From NCBI GenBank assembly GCA_937893675.1, contig CALBGI010000080.1:1-42173 (forward strand): a stretch of DNA of 42,173 nt, in the 5' to 3' direction. The position numbers and the translations under genes were made by a program. Shown here one piece after another: positions 8,238 through 16,218 of this stretch (positions within the stretch are counted from its first letter, which is position 1; every line of letters begins with the position of its first letter). The notes under the pieces were generated by a model. That model did not search any database, was not told the origin of the DNA, and was given only the letters and a program-made list of their open reading frames with translations. Origin of the DNA: an uncultured Blautia sp. (GTDB lineage: Bacteria; Bacillota; Clostridia; Lachnospirales; Lachnospiraceae).

Positions 8238-9137
8238 CTAATCCAGGAGACTGCTGTGCACGTATCCTGTCTGTCCTTCATATTCAATCTGAACCCATTC
8301 GCCTTCCTCGCCCTTTTTCTCTACCTCATCTCCAGGTGCAAGGCCGCCGATGATCTCTGCATCCTCCGATGCGCCCGCGCGCACGTTGCTGTTATCGTTG
8401 GCGGTAAGTATCGTTCCTTCTGCCGCTGCTTCGGAGGAATCGGACTCCTCTCCCAGGCCGGAGAGAAACTCTGCCAGTGCCGGGTCGTCTGTTTTTGCCT
8501 TTTCGTAAGCTGCATTCACCGTAGCAGTCAGCTCTGCCACATCCGCATCCTTCAGGCGCTCTTCCCCGTAGGCCGCAATCTCTGTATTGCTCAGATCACT
8601 TCCGTCAATCTTCAGGCTTCCCTGTGCATCCTTATACACGTAAAACCAGCTCATGGCAGGAACCGGCGTCTCAATGCCTGTACAGAGGTAATTATAGCAG
8701 GCATAAACAATATAGGTGTCTGCCTTAGGTCCTTTTTTGGTATAAACCTCCGAAAGCTCATAGCCTTCGATATACTGCGCATTTGTGATTCTCGCTTCCT
8801 CTGTGGGTGTCAGCCCCTCTGTGATCGTCTTGAGAGCAGCCACATCCTTGCTGCCGAGAGCAGTGTAATATTGCTTCATCAGCTCTTTGATTTCTCCATT
8901 GTCCTTTACCAGAGGATTATCATCTTCTTTCGCTGTCTGGGCCGTGCCGTCATCGGGCTGAGAATCGGAATCCTCATTCTGCTGATCTGTGATAACCTGC
9001 TGATCGTCGCCCGGTTTGTCTTTTTTTCCAGCGCAGGCGCGTACCCCAAAGAACAATACGAGAACAATCAGCAGAACCGCTCCGCCCAGCATAATATAGC
9101 GAAGATTATCTGACAACCATTCTCTGAAATTATCCAA
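8238..9137 (-). CDS. Membrane-anchored SH3b-domain protein
   Basis: A 299-residue protein with one N-terminal transmembrane helix (about residues 12-34, IMLGGAVLLIVLVLFFGVRAC), an acidic Gln/Asp/Asn-rich linker, a central extracytoplasmic domain of about 120 residues without a recognised family, and a C-terminal bacterial SH3 domain (about 235-299, VRAGASEDAEIIGGLAPGDEV ... GYVHSSLLD). SH3b domains usually bind wall peptides or mediate protein contacts. I choose the TTG at 9137, which has AAGGAGG (9146-9152) 8 nt upstream. The ATG at 9182 lies inside a terminator hairpin and has no ribosome site. Its function is not known. Confidence 0.8.
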   Translation of the reverse strand: MDNFREWLSDNLRYIMLGGAVLLIVLVLFFGVRACAGKKDKPGDDQQVITDQQNEDSDSQPDDGTAQTAKEDDNPLVKDNGEIKELMKQYYTALGSKDVAALKTITEGLTPTEEARITNAQYIEGYELSEVYTKKGPKADTYIVYACYNYLCTGIETPVPAMSWFYVYKDAQGSLKIDGSDLSNTEIAAYGEERLKDADVAELTATVNAAYEKAKTDDPALAEFLSGLGEESDSSEAAAEGTILTANDNSNVRAGASEDAEIIGGLAPGDEVEKKGEEGEWVQIEYEGQTGYVHSSLLD

Positions 9138-9167
9138 GTTCTCATCCTCCTTATCTTTGCGTATATG

Positions 9168-9196
9168 AAAAAAATGTCCCAACGGAACACTTTTTC
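9168..9196 (-). terminator. Terminator after tRNA-Arg
   Basis: On the minus strand GTGTTCC, loop GTT, GGGACAT followed by a run of T, located between the tRNA and the SH3b gene. It probably ends the tRNA transcript, and it leaves only about 15 nt to the SH3b ribosome site. Confidence 0.7.
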
Positions 9197-9236
9197 ATAG
9201 AAGCTTCTGCTAAAACGGCCAATCCGCCTCAACGCA

Positions 9237-9308
9237 TACACCTGAAGGGAATCGAACCCCCGCACATGGTACCGGAAACCACTGCTCTATCCACTGAGCT
9301 ACAGGTGC
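9237..9308 (-). tRNA. tRNA-Arg (anticodon CCG)
   Basis: The cloverleaf reads clearly on the minus strand: acceptor GCACCTG/CAGGTGT, D-arm GCTC..GAGC, anticodon stem GTGGT/ACCAT with loop TTCCGGT (anticodon CCG, reading CGG), T-arm GGGGG TTCGATT CCCTT, discriminator A. No CCA is encoded. It is 72 nt long and has its own promoter upstream. Confidence 0.95.
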
Positions 9309-9381
9309 AGACAACTGTACATTCTTATTTTGCTTTTATGGAAGCTTATTCTGCTGCATAAACAGAATATACATCTTAATC

Positions 9382-9410
9382 AATATAACACATATTGTTT
9401 GAAAAGTAAA
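9382..9410 (-). promoter_or_regulatory. Promoter of the tRNA-Arg gene
   Basis: On the minus strand TTTACT (9405-9410), 17-nt spacer, TATATT (9382-9387), about 70 nt upstream of the mature tRNA 5' end. Confidence 0.55.
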
Positions 9411-9420
9411 GTTTTTTTTA

Positions 9421-9461
9421 ACAAAAAGAAAAGAGCCGGGCGAACGCAGCATTTTCGCCGG
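9421..9461 (-). terminator. Probable terminator of the lysine-riboswitch transporter gene
   Basis: On the minus strand CCGGCGAA, loop AATGCTGCG, TTCGCCCGG (one bulge), then CTCTTTTCTTTTT. It lies about 60 nt beyond the transporter stop. An alternative pairing (CGCAGCA with TGCTGCG) competes in the same segment. Confidence 0.55.
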
Positions 9462-9519
9462 TATTGCTGCGTCCGCTCCACGGACACCCCAGGGTGCCAA
9501 AGCTCATGTTCCTATTTTT

Positions 9520-11142
9520 TTATTGCTGTACCAGCGTCGAAAAATATTTCTTCACAATAAAGAGTGTAAGAAGCATCAGAAGAATTCCCACCGGAAGGGC
9601 GATCCATGCCGTCTGCACAAATCCTGCCACAATGTAGGTGACAAAGGATACCGCTGCCGCCAGAATCGCGTAAGGCAGCTGTGTGGAAACGTGGTTCACA
9701 TGATCACACTGTGCTCCCGCGGATGCCATGATCGTGGTATCGGAGATCGGTGAACAATGGTCTCCGCACACTGCTCCTGCCATACAGGCGGAGATGGAGA
9801 TGATCATGAGATTTCCGGGTGTATTGGAAAATGCGTCAACAACAATAGGAATCAAAATACCAAAGGTTCCCCAGGAGGTTCCCGTTGCAAATGCCAGCAG
9901 ACAGGCGATCACAAAGATAATGGCCGGCAGGAAATTCACCAAGTTTCCGGACGCCGAGCGCACAATGTCCGCCACATATTCGGAAGCGCCGAGGCTGTCT
10001 GTCATGGCCTTCAGGGACCATGCGAACGTGAGGATCAGAATAGCCGGAACCATCGCTTTGAAGCCTTCCGGAATACATGCCATACATTCCTTGAAGGAAA
10101 GGACGCGGCGCAGGGAATACAGTACAACCGTCACCAGAAGACCAAAGAAGCTTCCGATGGCAAGACCCACAGAGGCATCACTCTGGGAAAACGCGGTGAC
10201 AAAATCCACCCCATCAAAAAATCCGCCGGTATAGATCATGCCGATGACACAGCATACAACCAGACTGATGATCGGGATCAGCAGATCCTTTACCGTACCG
10301 TTTGCAATCTCCACACTTTCCGAGCCTGCGTTTGCATAGGGACGTCCCGGAGTGGTATAGAGATCTCCTTTGAGCGCGTTGCTCTCATGGACGCCCATGG
10401 CGCCGAATTCGGTTTTCATCAGCACCATACCTACCATCATAACAATGGTAAGCAGTGCATAAAAGTTAAAGGGAATCGCGCGAACAAAAATAGAAAGTCC
10501 GTCCTCGCCCTCCACAAAACCGCTCACTGCTGCCGCCCAGGAAGAAATGGGGGCAATGATGCAGACCGGAGCAGCGGTTGCATCGATGAGATACGCAAGC
10601 TTTGCGCGGGAAACATTGTGTTTGTCCGTAACCGGGCGCATAACGCTTCCCACGGTAAGACAGTTGAAATAGTCGTCAATAAAAATCAGAACGCCCAGAA
10701 GGATCGTCGCAAGCTCCGCACCGACTCTTGTCTTGATGCGCTTGCTCGCCCAGCGTCCAAAGGCAGCCGAGCCGCCGGCCCGGTTCATAAGAGCCACCAT
10801 TGCCCCCAGGATGACCAGGAAGACCAGAATGCCCACATTGTAGGAATCCGACAGAACACTTATGATCCCGCCCTGGAAAATATGTACGATCGTTCCCTCA
10901 AAGCTGAATCCGGAATAAAACAGTGCGCCCACAAGAATTCCGATAAACAGAGAGCTGTAAACCTCTTTGGTGATCAGCGCAAGCGCAATGGCAACCACCG
11001 GCGGGATCAGCGCCCAGAAGGTTGCGTACATGGCCGGTTTGGAAGCTTCTTCCTCCGCCGCCAGCACGATCTGCGGACACATCAGGATAAACATTGCTGC
11101 CAGCAGAGACAGCGAACCCACTCTTTTTCTCATGCTTTGCAT
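9520..11142 (-). CDS. NhaC-superfamily Na+/H+ antiporter-like transporter, probable lysine transporter (LysW type)
   Basis: A 540-residue polytopic inner-membrane protein of the NhaC/ion-transporter superfamily, with an N-terminal signal-like segment and about twelve hydrophobic helices. Motifs include AGGSAAFGRWASKRIKTRVG, IFIDDYFNCLTVGSVMRPVTD and GDHCSPISDTTIMASAG, which match NhaC-type proteins. Family membership alone suggests Na+/H+ antiport. The upstream lysine riboswitch instead points to lysine transport; riboswitch-controlled NhaC-type genes have been described as LysW. The start is the ATG at 11142, with AGGAGG 8 nt upstream; an earlier in-frame start at 11172 lies at the base of the terminator hairpin. 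It is transcribed alone, ending at hairpins near 9.45 kb. Confidence 0.85.
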   Translation of the reverse strand: MQSMRKRVGSLSLLAAMFILMCPQIVLAAEEEASKPAMYATFWALIPPVVAIALALITKEVYSSLFIGILVGALFYSGFSFEGTIVHIFQGGIISVLSDSYNVGILVFLVILGAMVALMNRAGGSAAFGRWASKRIKTRVGAELATILLGVLIFIDDYFNCLTVGSVMRPVTDKHNVSRAKLAYLIDATAAPVCIIAPISSWAAAVSGFVEGEDGLSIFVRAIPFNFYALLTIVMMVGMVLMKTEFGAMGVHESNALKGDLYTTPGRPYANAGSESVEIANGTVKDLLIPIISLVVCCVIGMIYTGGFFDGVDFVTAFSQSDASVGLAIGSFFGLLVTVVLYSLRRVLSFKECMACIPEGFKAMVPAILILTFAWSLKAMTDSLGASEYVADIVRSASGNLVNFLPAIIFVIACLLAFATGTSWGTFGILIPIVVDAFSNTPGNLMIISISACMAGAVCGDHCSPISDTTIMASAGAQCDHVNHVSTQLPYAILAAAVSFVTYIVAGFVQTAWIALPVGILLMLLTLFIVKKYFSTLVQQ

Positions 11143-11170
11143 GATAAAGACCTCCTCTTTTCCCGAATAC

Positions 11171-11217
11171 AAAAAATGCCATCAATGATATTCCTTCGCG
11201 GAAACTCATTCATGGCA
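11171..11217 (-). terminator. Riboswitch-linked intrinsic terminator (attenuator)
   Basis: On the minus strand TGCCATGAATGA...TTCC, small loop, GGAA...TCATTGATGGCA (12-bp lower stem with one mismatch), followed by TTTTTT. It sits between the lysine aptamer and the transporter ribosome site, where a lysine-controlled attenuator is expected. Confidence 0.85.
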
Positions 11218-11219
11218 CA

Positions 11220-11249
11220 GCAGAATATAAAATCCCTCAGATATTCTGC
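11220..11249 (-). promoter_or_regulatory. Hairpin in the riboswitch expression platform
   Basis: GCAGAATAT (minus) pairs perfectly with ATATTCTGC over a 12-nt loop, just before the terminator. The same GCAGAATAT word also occurs inside the aptamer region, so the ATATTCTGC arm could pair with either copy. Confidence 0.5.
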
Positions 11250-11260
11250 AAAAAACTCAC

Positions 11261-11421
11261 GATAGCGCTCCACAAAAGTGACAGTACGAAGCATATTCTG
11301 CTTGCGTCCCAGCATTCTGTCCCAATGGCTGACAGAACACTTCGGCAGTGCTGCCTTTCGCCCCGGTCGGCTGCCTGCGCCTCTTATGACCGGTCTACTC
11401 ATCAACCCTGCGCCTCTATCT
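11261..11421 (-). ncRNA. Lysine riboswitch (L-box) aptamer
   Basis: Read on the minus strand, the leader holds L-box landmarks in order: GATAGAGGCGC at the 5' end, GATGAGTAG, a helix then GGGGCGAAAGGCAGC, ACTGCCGAAGTG, a P4-type stem TTCTGTC/GACAGAA followed by TGCTGG, an ACTGTCACTTTTGTGGAG arm and the closing GCGCTATC that pairs with GATAG to form P1. The length of about 160 nt fits the class. It should bind free lysine and, in a Gram-positive attenuator, promote termination at 11171-11217. Confidence 0.92.
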
Positions 11422-11466
11422 GGCAAGATTTGTATTCAATTTTGTTCTTTTTTGCTTTACCTAATC

Positions 11467-11495
11467 AATGTAACAGCTTTTCTCTAAAATAGCAA
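11467..11495 (-). promoter_or_regulatory. Promoter upstream of the lysine riboswitch
   Basis: On the minus strand TTGCTA (11490-11495), 17-nt spacer, TACATT (11467-11472). The predicted start lies about 40 nt before the aptamer. Confidence 0.5.
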
Positions 11496-11519
11496 TACTT
11501 TTTCGCTTATTTCCCCAAT

Positions 11520-12359
11520 CTATTTTTCCTGATCACAGCGATAAACGGCGTATTCTCCTGTAACTGTCACCTGCACGCACCCCGCCTGTCCCAGGTAGTC
11601 GTGAATCCCTCTGGAAGCATACACTACCAGGTAATCTGCACGGAGCTTTTGAAGGGCTTTTTGAAACTCCTCCACCGGAATGCGCTCCTCATAAAACACC
11701 ACATCCATGATGGCCTTCTGATTCTGGTAAGAGGCGCTTTTTTCGTTGGCCTTTCCCGCCACTGTGTTTCCTGCCCGATACAGGATATAATCCCGGTTCA
11801 GTACAAGCTCTATGGACGGGTCATACTGTCTGGCAAGAAGATTTAAGTTTTCCTCAAACACCACTCTCGGGTTTTCCATCCCCTGGTCCTGGTGGATCAC
11901 GCTGCACACCGCACGCAGATCGTTTGGCACCTTGTAAAGATTCTGCGGAAGCGCAAAGCCTCCCGCCGCACCAGGCGCAGGATTGCCCGCCAGGATCAGC
12001 ATGCCGGCAAGCAAAAGACAAAACGCAGCCTTGTACCATCTCTTTTTTACAGAATCCACCAGGCGCGCCCCATAGTAAGCGAGCATGGGAATCACCGGAA
12101 GGATCCAAAAAAAACGATAATATTCGTTTTCAAAGCCGAGCGCCGGAACCAGATATTTTACAAACAGAGGGTTGTACACCGTAAGACACAAAAAGACGGT
12201 ACATCCCGCAAAAACAATGGGAACCTGTTTTCTGTGAAAAAAAAGGCACCACAGAAGGACGGCCAGAAACAGCAGGGGAATCCACAGATTCTCCCAGTAC
12301 CGTCCAAAACACTCCTGCACAAAACGAAGTCCGTATTCTTCTATGGTAACGTCAGCCAT
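11520..12359 (-). CDS. Membrane protein, C-terminal half of a DUF6077-like (GT-C-like) protein
   Basis: A 279-residue ORF with about four hydrophobic helices (residues 25-45, 48-65, 80-100, 112-125) followed by a C-terminal soluble region of about 150 residues (ending REW-type loops and VVYASRGIHDYLG). It looks like the C-terminal half of a large polytopic protein. It is in the same reading frame as the upstream ORF (12399-13457), separated by one TGA and 13 sense codons. The ATG at 12359 has a good GGGAGGAA ribosome site, so independent translation is possible. Function is unknown; a glycosyltransferase-like role is only a guess from the layout. Confidence 0.65.
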   Translation of the reverse strand: MADVTIEEYGLRFVQECFGRYWENLWIPLLFLAVLLWCLFFHRKQVPIVFAGCTVFLCLTVYNPLFVKYLVPALGFENEYYRFFWILPVIPMLAYYGARLVDSVKKRWYKAAFCLLLAGMLILAGNPAPGAAGGFALPQNLYKVPNDLRAVCSVIHQDQGMENPRVVFEENLNLLARQYDPSIELVLNRDYILYRAGNTVAGKANEKSASYQNQKAIMDVVFYEERIPVEEFQKALQKLRADYLVVYASRGIHDYLGQAGCVQVTVTGEYAVYRCDQEK

Positions 12360-12398
12360 AAATCTGTTCCTCCCTCTGTCTTTTGACTCCTCCTGCCA

Positions 12399-13457
12399 TC
12401 ACCAGGCCGGAAGCACAAAAAGACCGGCTTTCACCGAAAAATATACCCCCGCATAAGCAATGGCCGGGAGCATGCAGATCCCCAGATACCAAATCCCCCG
12501 AAACTGCCTGCGCAGGATCATCACCGGAAGCATTCCCGCAGCCAGCACTGCCGGAAAAATAATGGACGATCCGGAAAAACACAGGGCGCTCAGGGAAACA
12601 AGAAACAAAACCGCCCAGAGCCGTTTTTCCTCCGTCTCCTGCCACAGCCAGACCGCCGCATACAGCACTGCCGGTATGGAAATATTGGCCAGAAGCGCTT
12701 TGCCCTCATACCCCCTTGTGAGAAGAAAGGTCCCCTGCGTATACTGCGTATAAGTAAACAGCTGAAAGAGTGCCCAGAAGCTCATCATCAGCACTGCCGG
12801 CCGCTTTTTCCCGCCGAACAGCCGCTTGCCGGTAAGGTAGATCAGCAGATTGGCGATCAGCACATTGAGCGCCGCCATAACCACCTTGGTCTGGATCAGC
12901 GCCGGAATCCCCAAAAGCCTGCACCACACGGCATTGTGCATGGGGTACGAAGAAAAGATGTATCTTGTATTAAAATTTGTTACCGGCAGACCGGTATACG
13001 GATGATACCTCCACAGCGTATCCGTATATGCCGCTGTGCTGGTCGCCCCCACATAGTAGGCGGCGTCGTGGGTATTTCCTGTATAAAGCGCCGCATACAG
13101 GCAGGTGATCCCGATCGCTCCGCAGGCAAGGAGAAGATCCCAGGAATGCTCTCTTATAAGCGCCGGAACCGTCTTTATCCGCCGAAGCCATTTCTTCCCA
13201 TTCCATACAGCAGATAGGAGCACAAGCCCTCCCAGAAGTATGCTCCAGATACCTGCAAGCAAAGAAAGCGGTGCCCATGCAAGAGTCATGGGCACTGCAA
13301 GAAGCTCAAAGAGCGCGAAATAGAGAAGATATCCAAAGATCAGTTCCTTTGCCGCATCCGCCTCAAGTCTGAGAAGGCGGACAAGCAGGCTTCCCAGCGC
13401 ATACCAGATTCCTGTCTGCACAAGCAGGGAAACCACTGCCAGAAAAAGATTTCTCAT
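12399..13457 (-). CDS. Polytopic membrane protein, N-terminal half of a DUF6077-like (GT-C-like) protein
   Basis: A 352-residue ORF with roughly eight to nine transmembrane helices. A large loop after about residue 125 (YTGNTHDAAYYVGATSTAAY) contains acidic residues, as in GT-C glycosyltransferases. I associate it with DUF6077 proteins from memory, with moderate confidence. It ends at a TGA directly after a hydrophobic helix, and the frame continues into the next ORF, so the pair may be one gene of about 645 codons interrupted by a nonsense codon. Its ATG overlaps the stop of the molybdenum hydroxylase subunit by 1 nt (TAATG), so it is cotranscribed and coupled to it. Confidence 0.65.
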   Translation of the reverse strand: MRNLFLAVVSLLVQTGIWYALGSLLVRLLRLEADAAKELIFGYLLYFALFELLAVPMTLAWAPLSLLAGIWSILLGGLVLLSAVWNGKKWLRRIKTVPALIREHSWDLLLACGAIGITCLYAALYTGNTHDAAYYVGATSTAAYTDTLWRYHPYTGLPVTNFNTRYIFSSYPMHNAVWCRLLGIPALIQTKVVMAALNVLIANLLIYLTGKRLFGGKKRPAVLMMSFWALFQLFTYTQYTQGTFLLTRGYEGKALLANISIPAVLYAAVWLWQETEEKRLWAVLFLVSLSALCFSGSSIIFPAVLAAGMLPVMILRRQFRGIWYLGICMLPAIAYAGVYFSVKAGLFVLPAW

Positions 13458-15745
13458 TATGACTGCTCCCGTTCCTTTTGAAGAATTCCCATCGCGATCT
13501 TTTCCGGAGTAATGGGAAGCTCACGTACACGCACGCCGGTCGCATTGTAGACAGCTGCCGCGATCGCCGGGCACGGTGTATCGATCACCAGCTCGCCGAT
13601 GGATTTTGCGCCAAAGGGCCCGCTTGGCTCATAGCTGCACTCAAACTCCACACGGATATCGCCAATGTCCTGACGGCTGGGAATTTTGTACTGCATGAAA
13701 GAATTGTTGCGGATCTTGCCCTTGTCTGTATACTGCACATCCTCGTAAAGCGCCATGCCGATTCCCTGCGCAATCCCGCCTTCGGTCTGTACCCGGGCAA
13801 GGTTGGGGTTGATCGGGGTTCCGCAGTCCACAACAGCCACATAGTCCACGACCTGCACGCTTCCGGTTTCCTTATCCACCTCAACCTCTGCCATTCCTAC
13901 CATATAAGGAGGCGGAGAAATCGGAGAAGAATAATTGCGCACCACCTGCAGCGCCTGGCTGTTGCCCAGGGTCGCCTTTACGGCAATTTCCTGCAGGGTC
14001 ACCGATTTTTCTCCGTCTGTCACGGTTTTTCCGTCAAAATCCACCTGATCCGCTTCTGCGCCCAGCATCTGCGCACCAAAGGCCGTGATCTTCTCCCGCA
14101 TATCCTCACTGGCCTGCATCACGGCCGTTCCTGTGGTATAGGTTGTTGCGGAGGCATAGGAGCCGGAATCATAGGGGGAAATATCGGTATCCACACCGAA
14201 TACTACAATATTGCTCATGGGAGTCTCCAGGCAGTCCGCAGCCATCTGCGCCATAATGGTATCACAGCCTGTACCCATGTCTGTACATCCAAGTGCAAGT
14301 GTATAAGAGCCGTCCTCGTTGAGCTTGATATCCGCGCCGCCTACGTCCACGCCTGCAATGGAGGAGCCCTGCATGGCAATGGCCACTCCCACGCCGCGGA
14401 CATGTCCGTTCCCCATATCCCTGCAGGGATATTTTTCATCCCAGTTCATCATCTCTTTTGCCTTGGCCATACAGCGGTCAAGACTGCAGCTCGTTGCCGT
14501 GGACGGGTCTCCATAGCCTCTTAAGGGGCCGCCCTCCACCGGCATGTTCAGCTCGCGGATCTTCACAGGACTCATGCCGATTTTTTCGGCAAGCTCATTG
14601 ATGGCGGATTCCACGGCGTAAATCCCCTGTGTTGCACCGTAGCCGCGGTAAGCGCCTGCATCCTGCGTATTGGTATACACGACATCATAGGCAAAACGAT
14701 ATGCCTCTGTATGGCGGTAAAGAGCAATGGACTTATGTCCGGAAAGGCCAACGGTTGTCGGACTGTGCTCTCCGTAGGCTCCTGCGTTGGAAAGCGTATA
14801 TACATCCAGAGCCTTCACAATTCCGTTCTCGTCCGCTCCCGCACGGACTCTGATCTCCATCTCATGCCTCGGCGAGGAGCAGATCATGGATTCGTAGCGG
14901 GAATACACAATCTGGGAGGGACGGCCGGTCAGCCAGGTCACAATGGCCGGATAAATCTCGCACACCGCCGTCTGCTTCGCTCCAAAACCGCCTCCGATAC
15001 GGGGTTTGATCACACGGATGCGGCTGGCCGGAATGTCAAGCGCATTTCCCAGGATCCTCCGCACATGGAAGGGGATCTGGGTGGAGGAAAGTACATTGAG
15101 CCGCCCGAAATGATCCATGTAGCAGCAGGTGCGGAAGGTCTCCATCATGGTCTGCTGGTTGGCCTTTGTGCGATACGTCTGCTCCACGGTATACTTGCAG
15201 CGGGAAAGCACCTCGTCCACATCTCCCTGTTCCTCCAGATTGGATGCGCACAGATTGCGGCGGTTGTCTCCTCCCACCGGGATTTTTGCGCACCAGTCCT
15301 CCTCCGGATGTACAAGTATGGGGTTGTCCTTTGCCTTGTGCATATCGAGGACCGGCGCTTCCACACGGTATTTTACTTTAATCCGTTTCATGGCCTTGTC
15401 TACAGCAGCCTCCGTCTCTCCGGCTACAATGGCAACCGCATCGCCCACAAACCGTACATGTCTGTCCAATATCAAATGGTCGCACGGACTCAGCTCCGGG
15501 GCCGTCTGCCCGGCCAGGGTGAAGCGTTTTTTCGGAACATCCTTATAGGTAAGCACACAGGCAATGCCAGGAGTCTCAGAAGCCTTTCCCTTATGGATCT
15601 CCTCTACCCAGGCATTCGCATACGGACTTCTGAGGATCTTTACAATCAGGCTGTCCTTCGGCGCAATATCCGAGGTATAGACCGGTTTCCCTGTCACCAG
15701 CGCCATGGCATCCGTTTTTCGTACCGGCTGATTTACATACTTCAT
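13457..15745 (-). CDS. Molybdenum hydroxylase large (molybdopterin-binding) subunit, xanthine dehydrogenase family
   Basis: A 762-residue catalytic subunit of the xanthine dehydrogenase/aldehyde oxidase family, which hydroxylates purines or related heterocycles at a molybdopterin centre. Recognisable features are the N-terminal a/b hammerhead (TGKPVYTSDI), the Arg-containing AYRGYGATQG segment, GGGFGAKQ, and the C-terminal catalytic Glu in AKSIGELV. It starts 3 nt after the small iron-sulfur subunit and forms an FAD - 2Fe2S - Mo gene order. Purine hydroxylation is a reasonable guess; the substrate cannot be read from the sequence. No cofactor-maturation gene is nearby. Confidence 0.9.
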   Translation of the reverse strand: MKYVNQPVRKTDAMALVTGKPVYTSDIAPKDSLIVKILRSPYANAWVEEIHKGKASETPGIACVLTYKDVPKKRFTLAGQTAPELSPCDHLILDRHVRFVGDAVAIVAGETEAAVDKAMKRIKVKYRVEAPVLDMHKAKDNPILVHPEEDWCAKIPVGGDNRRNLCASNLEEQGDVDEVLSRCKYTVEQTYRTKANQQTMMETFRTCCYMDHFGRLNVLSSTQIPFHVRRILGNALDIPASRIRVIKPRIGGGFGAKQTAVCEIYPAIVTWLTGRPSQIVYSRYESMICSSPRHEMEIRVRAGADENGIVKALDVYTLSNAGAYGEHSPTTVGLSGHKSIALYRHTEAYRFAYDVVYTNTQDAGAYRGYGATQGIYAVESAINELAEKIGMSPVKIRELNMPVEGGPLRGYGDPSTATSCSLDRCMAKAKEMMNWDEKYPCRDMGNGHVRGVGVAIAMQGSSIAGVDVGGADIKLNEDGSYTLALGCTDMGTGCDTIMAQMAADCLETPMSNIVVFGVDTDISPYDSGSYASATTYTTGTAVMQASEDMREKITAFGAQMLGAEADQVDFDGKTVTDGEKSVTLQEIAVKATLGNSQALQVVRNYSSPISPPPYMVGMAEVEVDKETGSVQVVDYVAVVDCGTPINPNLARVQTEGGIAQGIGMALYEDVQYTDKGKIRNNSFMQYKIPSRQDIGDIRVEFECSYEPSGPFGAKSIGELVIDTPCPAIAAAVYNATGVRVRELPITPEKIAMGILQKEREQS

Positions 15746-15747
15746 AT

Positions 15748-16218
15748 TTACGCTTCCCCTTTCTGTTTTTTCTTATACTGCAGAAATTTCAGAATGCTGC
15801 GCGTCTGGGACACAAAGCCGGAACAACGGCAGAGATTTCCCGCAAGGTATTCCCGGATCTGTTCCTCCGTGGGATCCTCGATCTCAGAAAGCATGGCAAA
15901 CACATTCATAATAAAACCGGGGTTGCAAAAGCCGCACTGCTCTGCGCCCTCGCCGGCAAGAAACGCCCCGAACTCCTGGGCTTCTCTCTGCATTCCTTCC
16001 ATAGTCACTATTTTTTTGCCATCAATGCGGGCGGTCAGCATGGAGCAGGAAAGAATGGGGTGTCCGTCCATAAGCACCGTGCACAGCCCGCAGTTGGCAG
16101 TCTCGCAGCCACGCTTTACGCTGTAGCATCCCTTTTCTCTCAGAAAGTCTACCAGAAGGCTGTCGTCCGCAACCCTCTCCTGCCGGTATTCTCCGTTCAG
16201 CCAAAAACTAATTTTCAT
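15748..16218 (-). CDS. Molybdenum hydroxylase 2Fe-2S subunit
   Basis: A 156-residue electron-transfer subunit with two [2Fe-2S] clusters. The N-terminal plant-ferredoxin-like cluster has Cys in KRGCETANCGLCTV and a later Cys in LSCSM. The second is helical, with CGFCNPGFIM and NLCRCSGF. Both sets are complete. It passes electrons from the molybdenum subunit to the FAD subunit. Its start overlaps the FAD subunit's 3' end by 11 nt and it is followed directly by the large subunit, so the three are one operon. Confidence 0.92.
   Translation of the reverse strand: MKISFWLNGEYRQERVADDSLLVDFLREKGCYSVKRGCETANCGLCTVLMDGHPILSCSMLTARIDGKKIVTMEGMQREAQEFGAFLAGEGAEQCGFCNPGFIMNVFAMLSEIEDPTEEQIREYLAGNLCRCSGFVSQTRSILKFLQYKKKQKGEA

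Noticed and set aside
9757..11265. Long plus-strand ORF (502 codons) opposite the NhaC-type gene
   Set aside because: Antisense shadow of a clear membrane transporter; its composition is His/Arg/Cys-rich and has no family resemblance or ribosome site.
12360..12401. Selenocysteine insertion at the TGA between the two membrane ORFs
   Set aside because: No convincing bacterial SECIS stem-loop follows the TGA (only a 3-bp GTC/GAC stem), and the context is a membrane protein, not a redox site.
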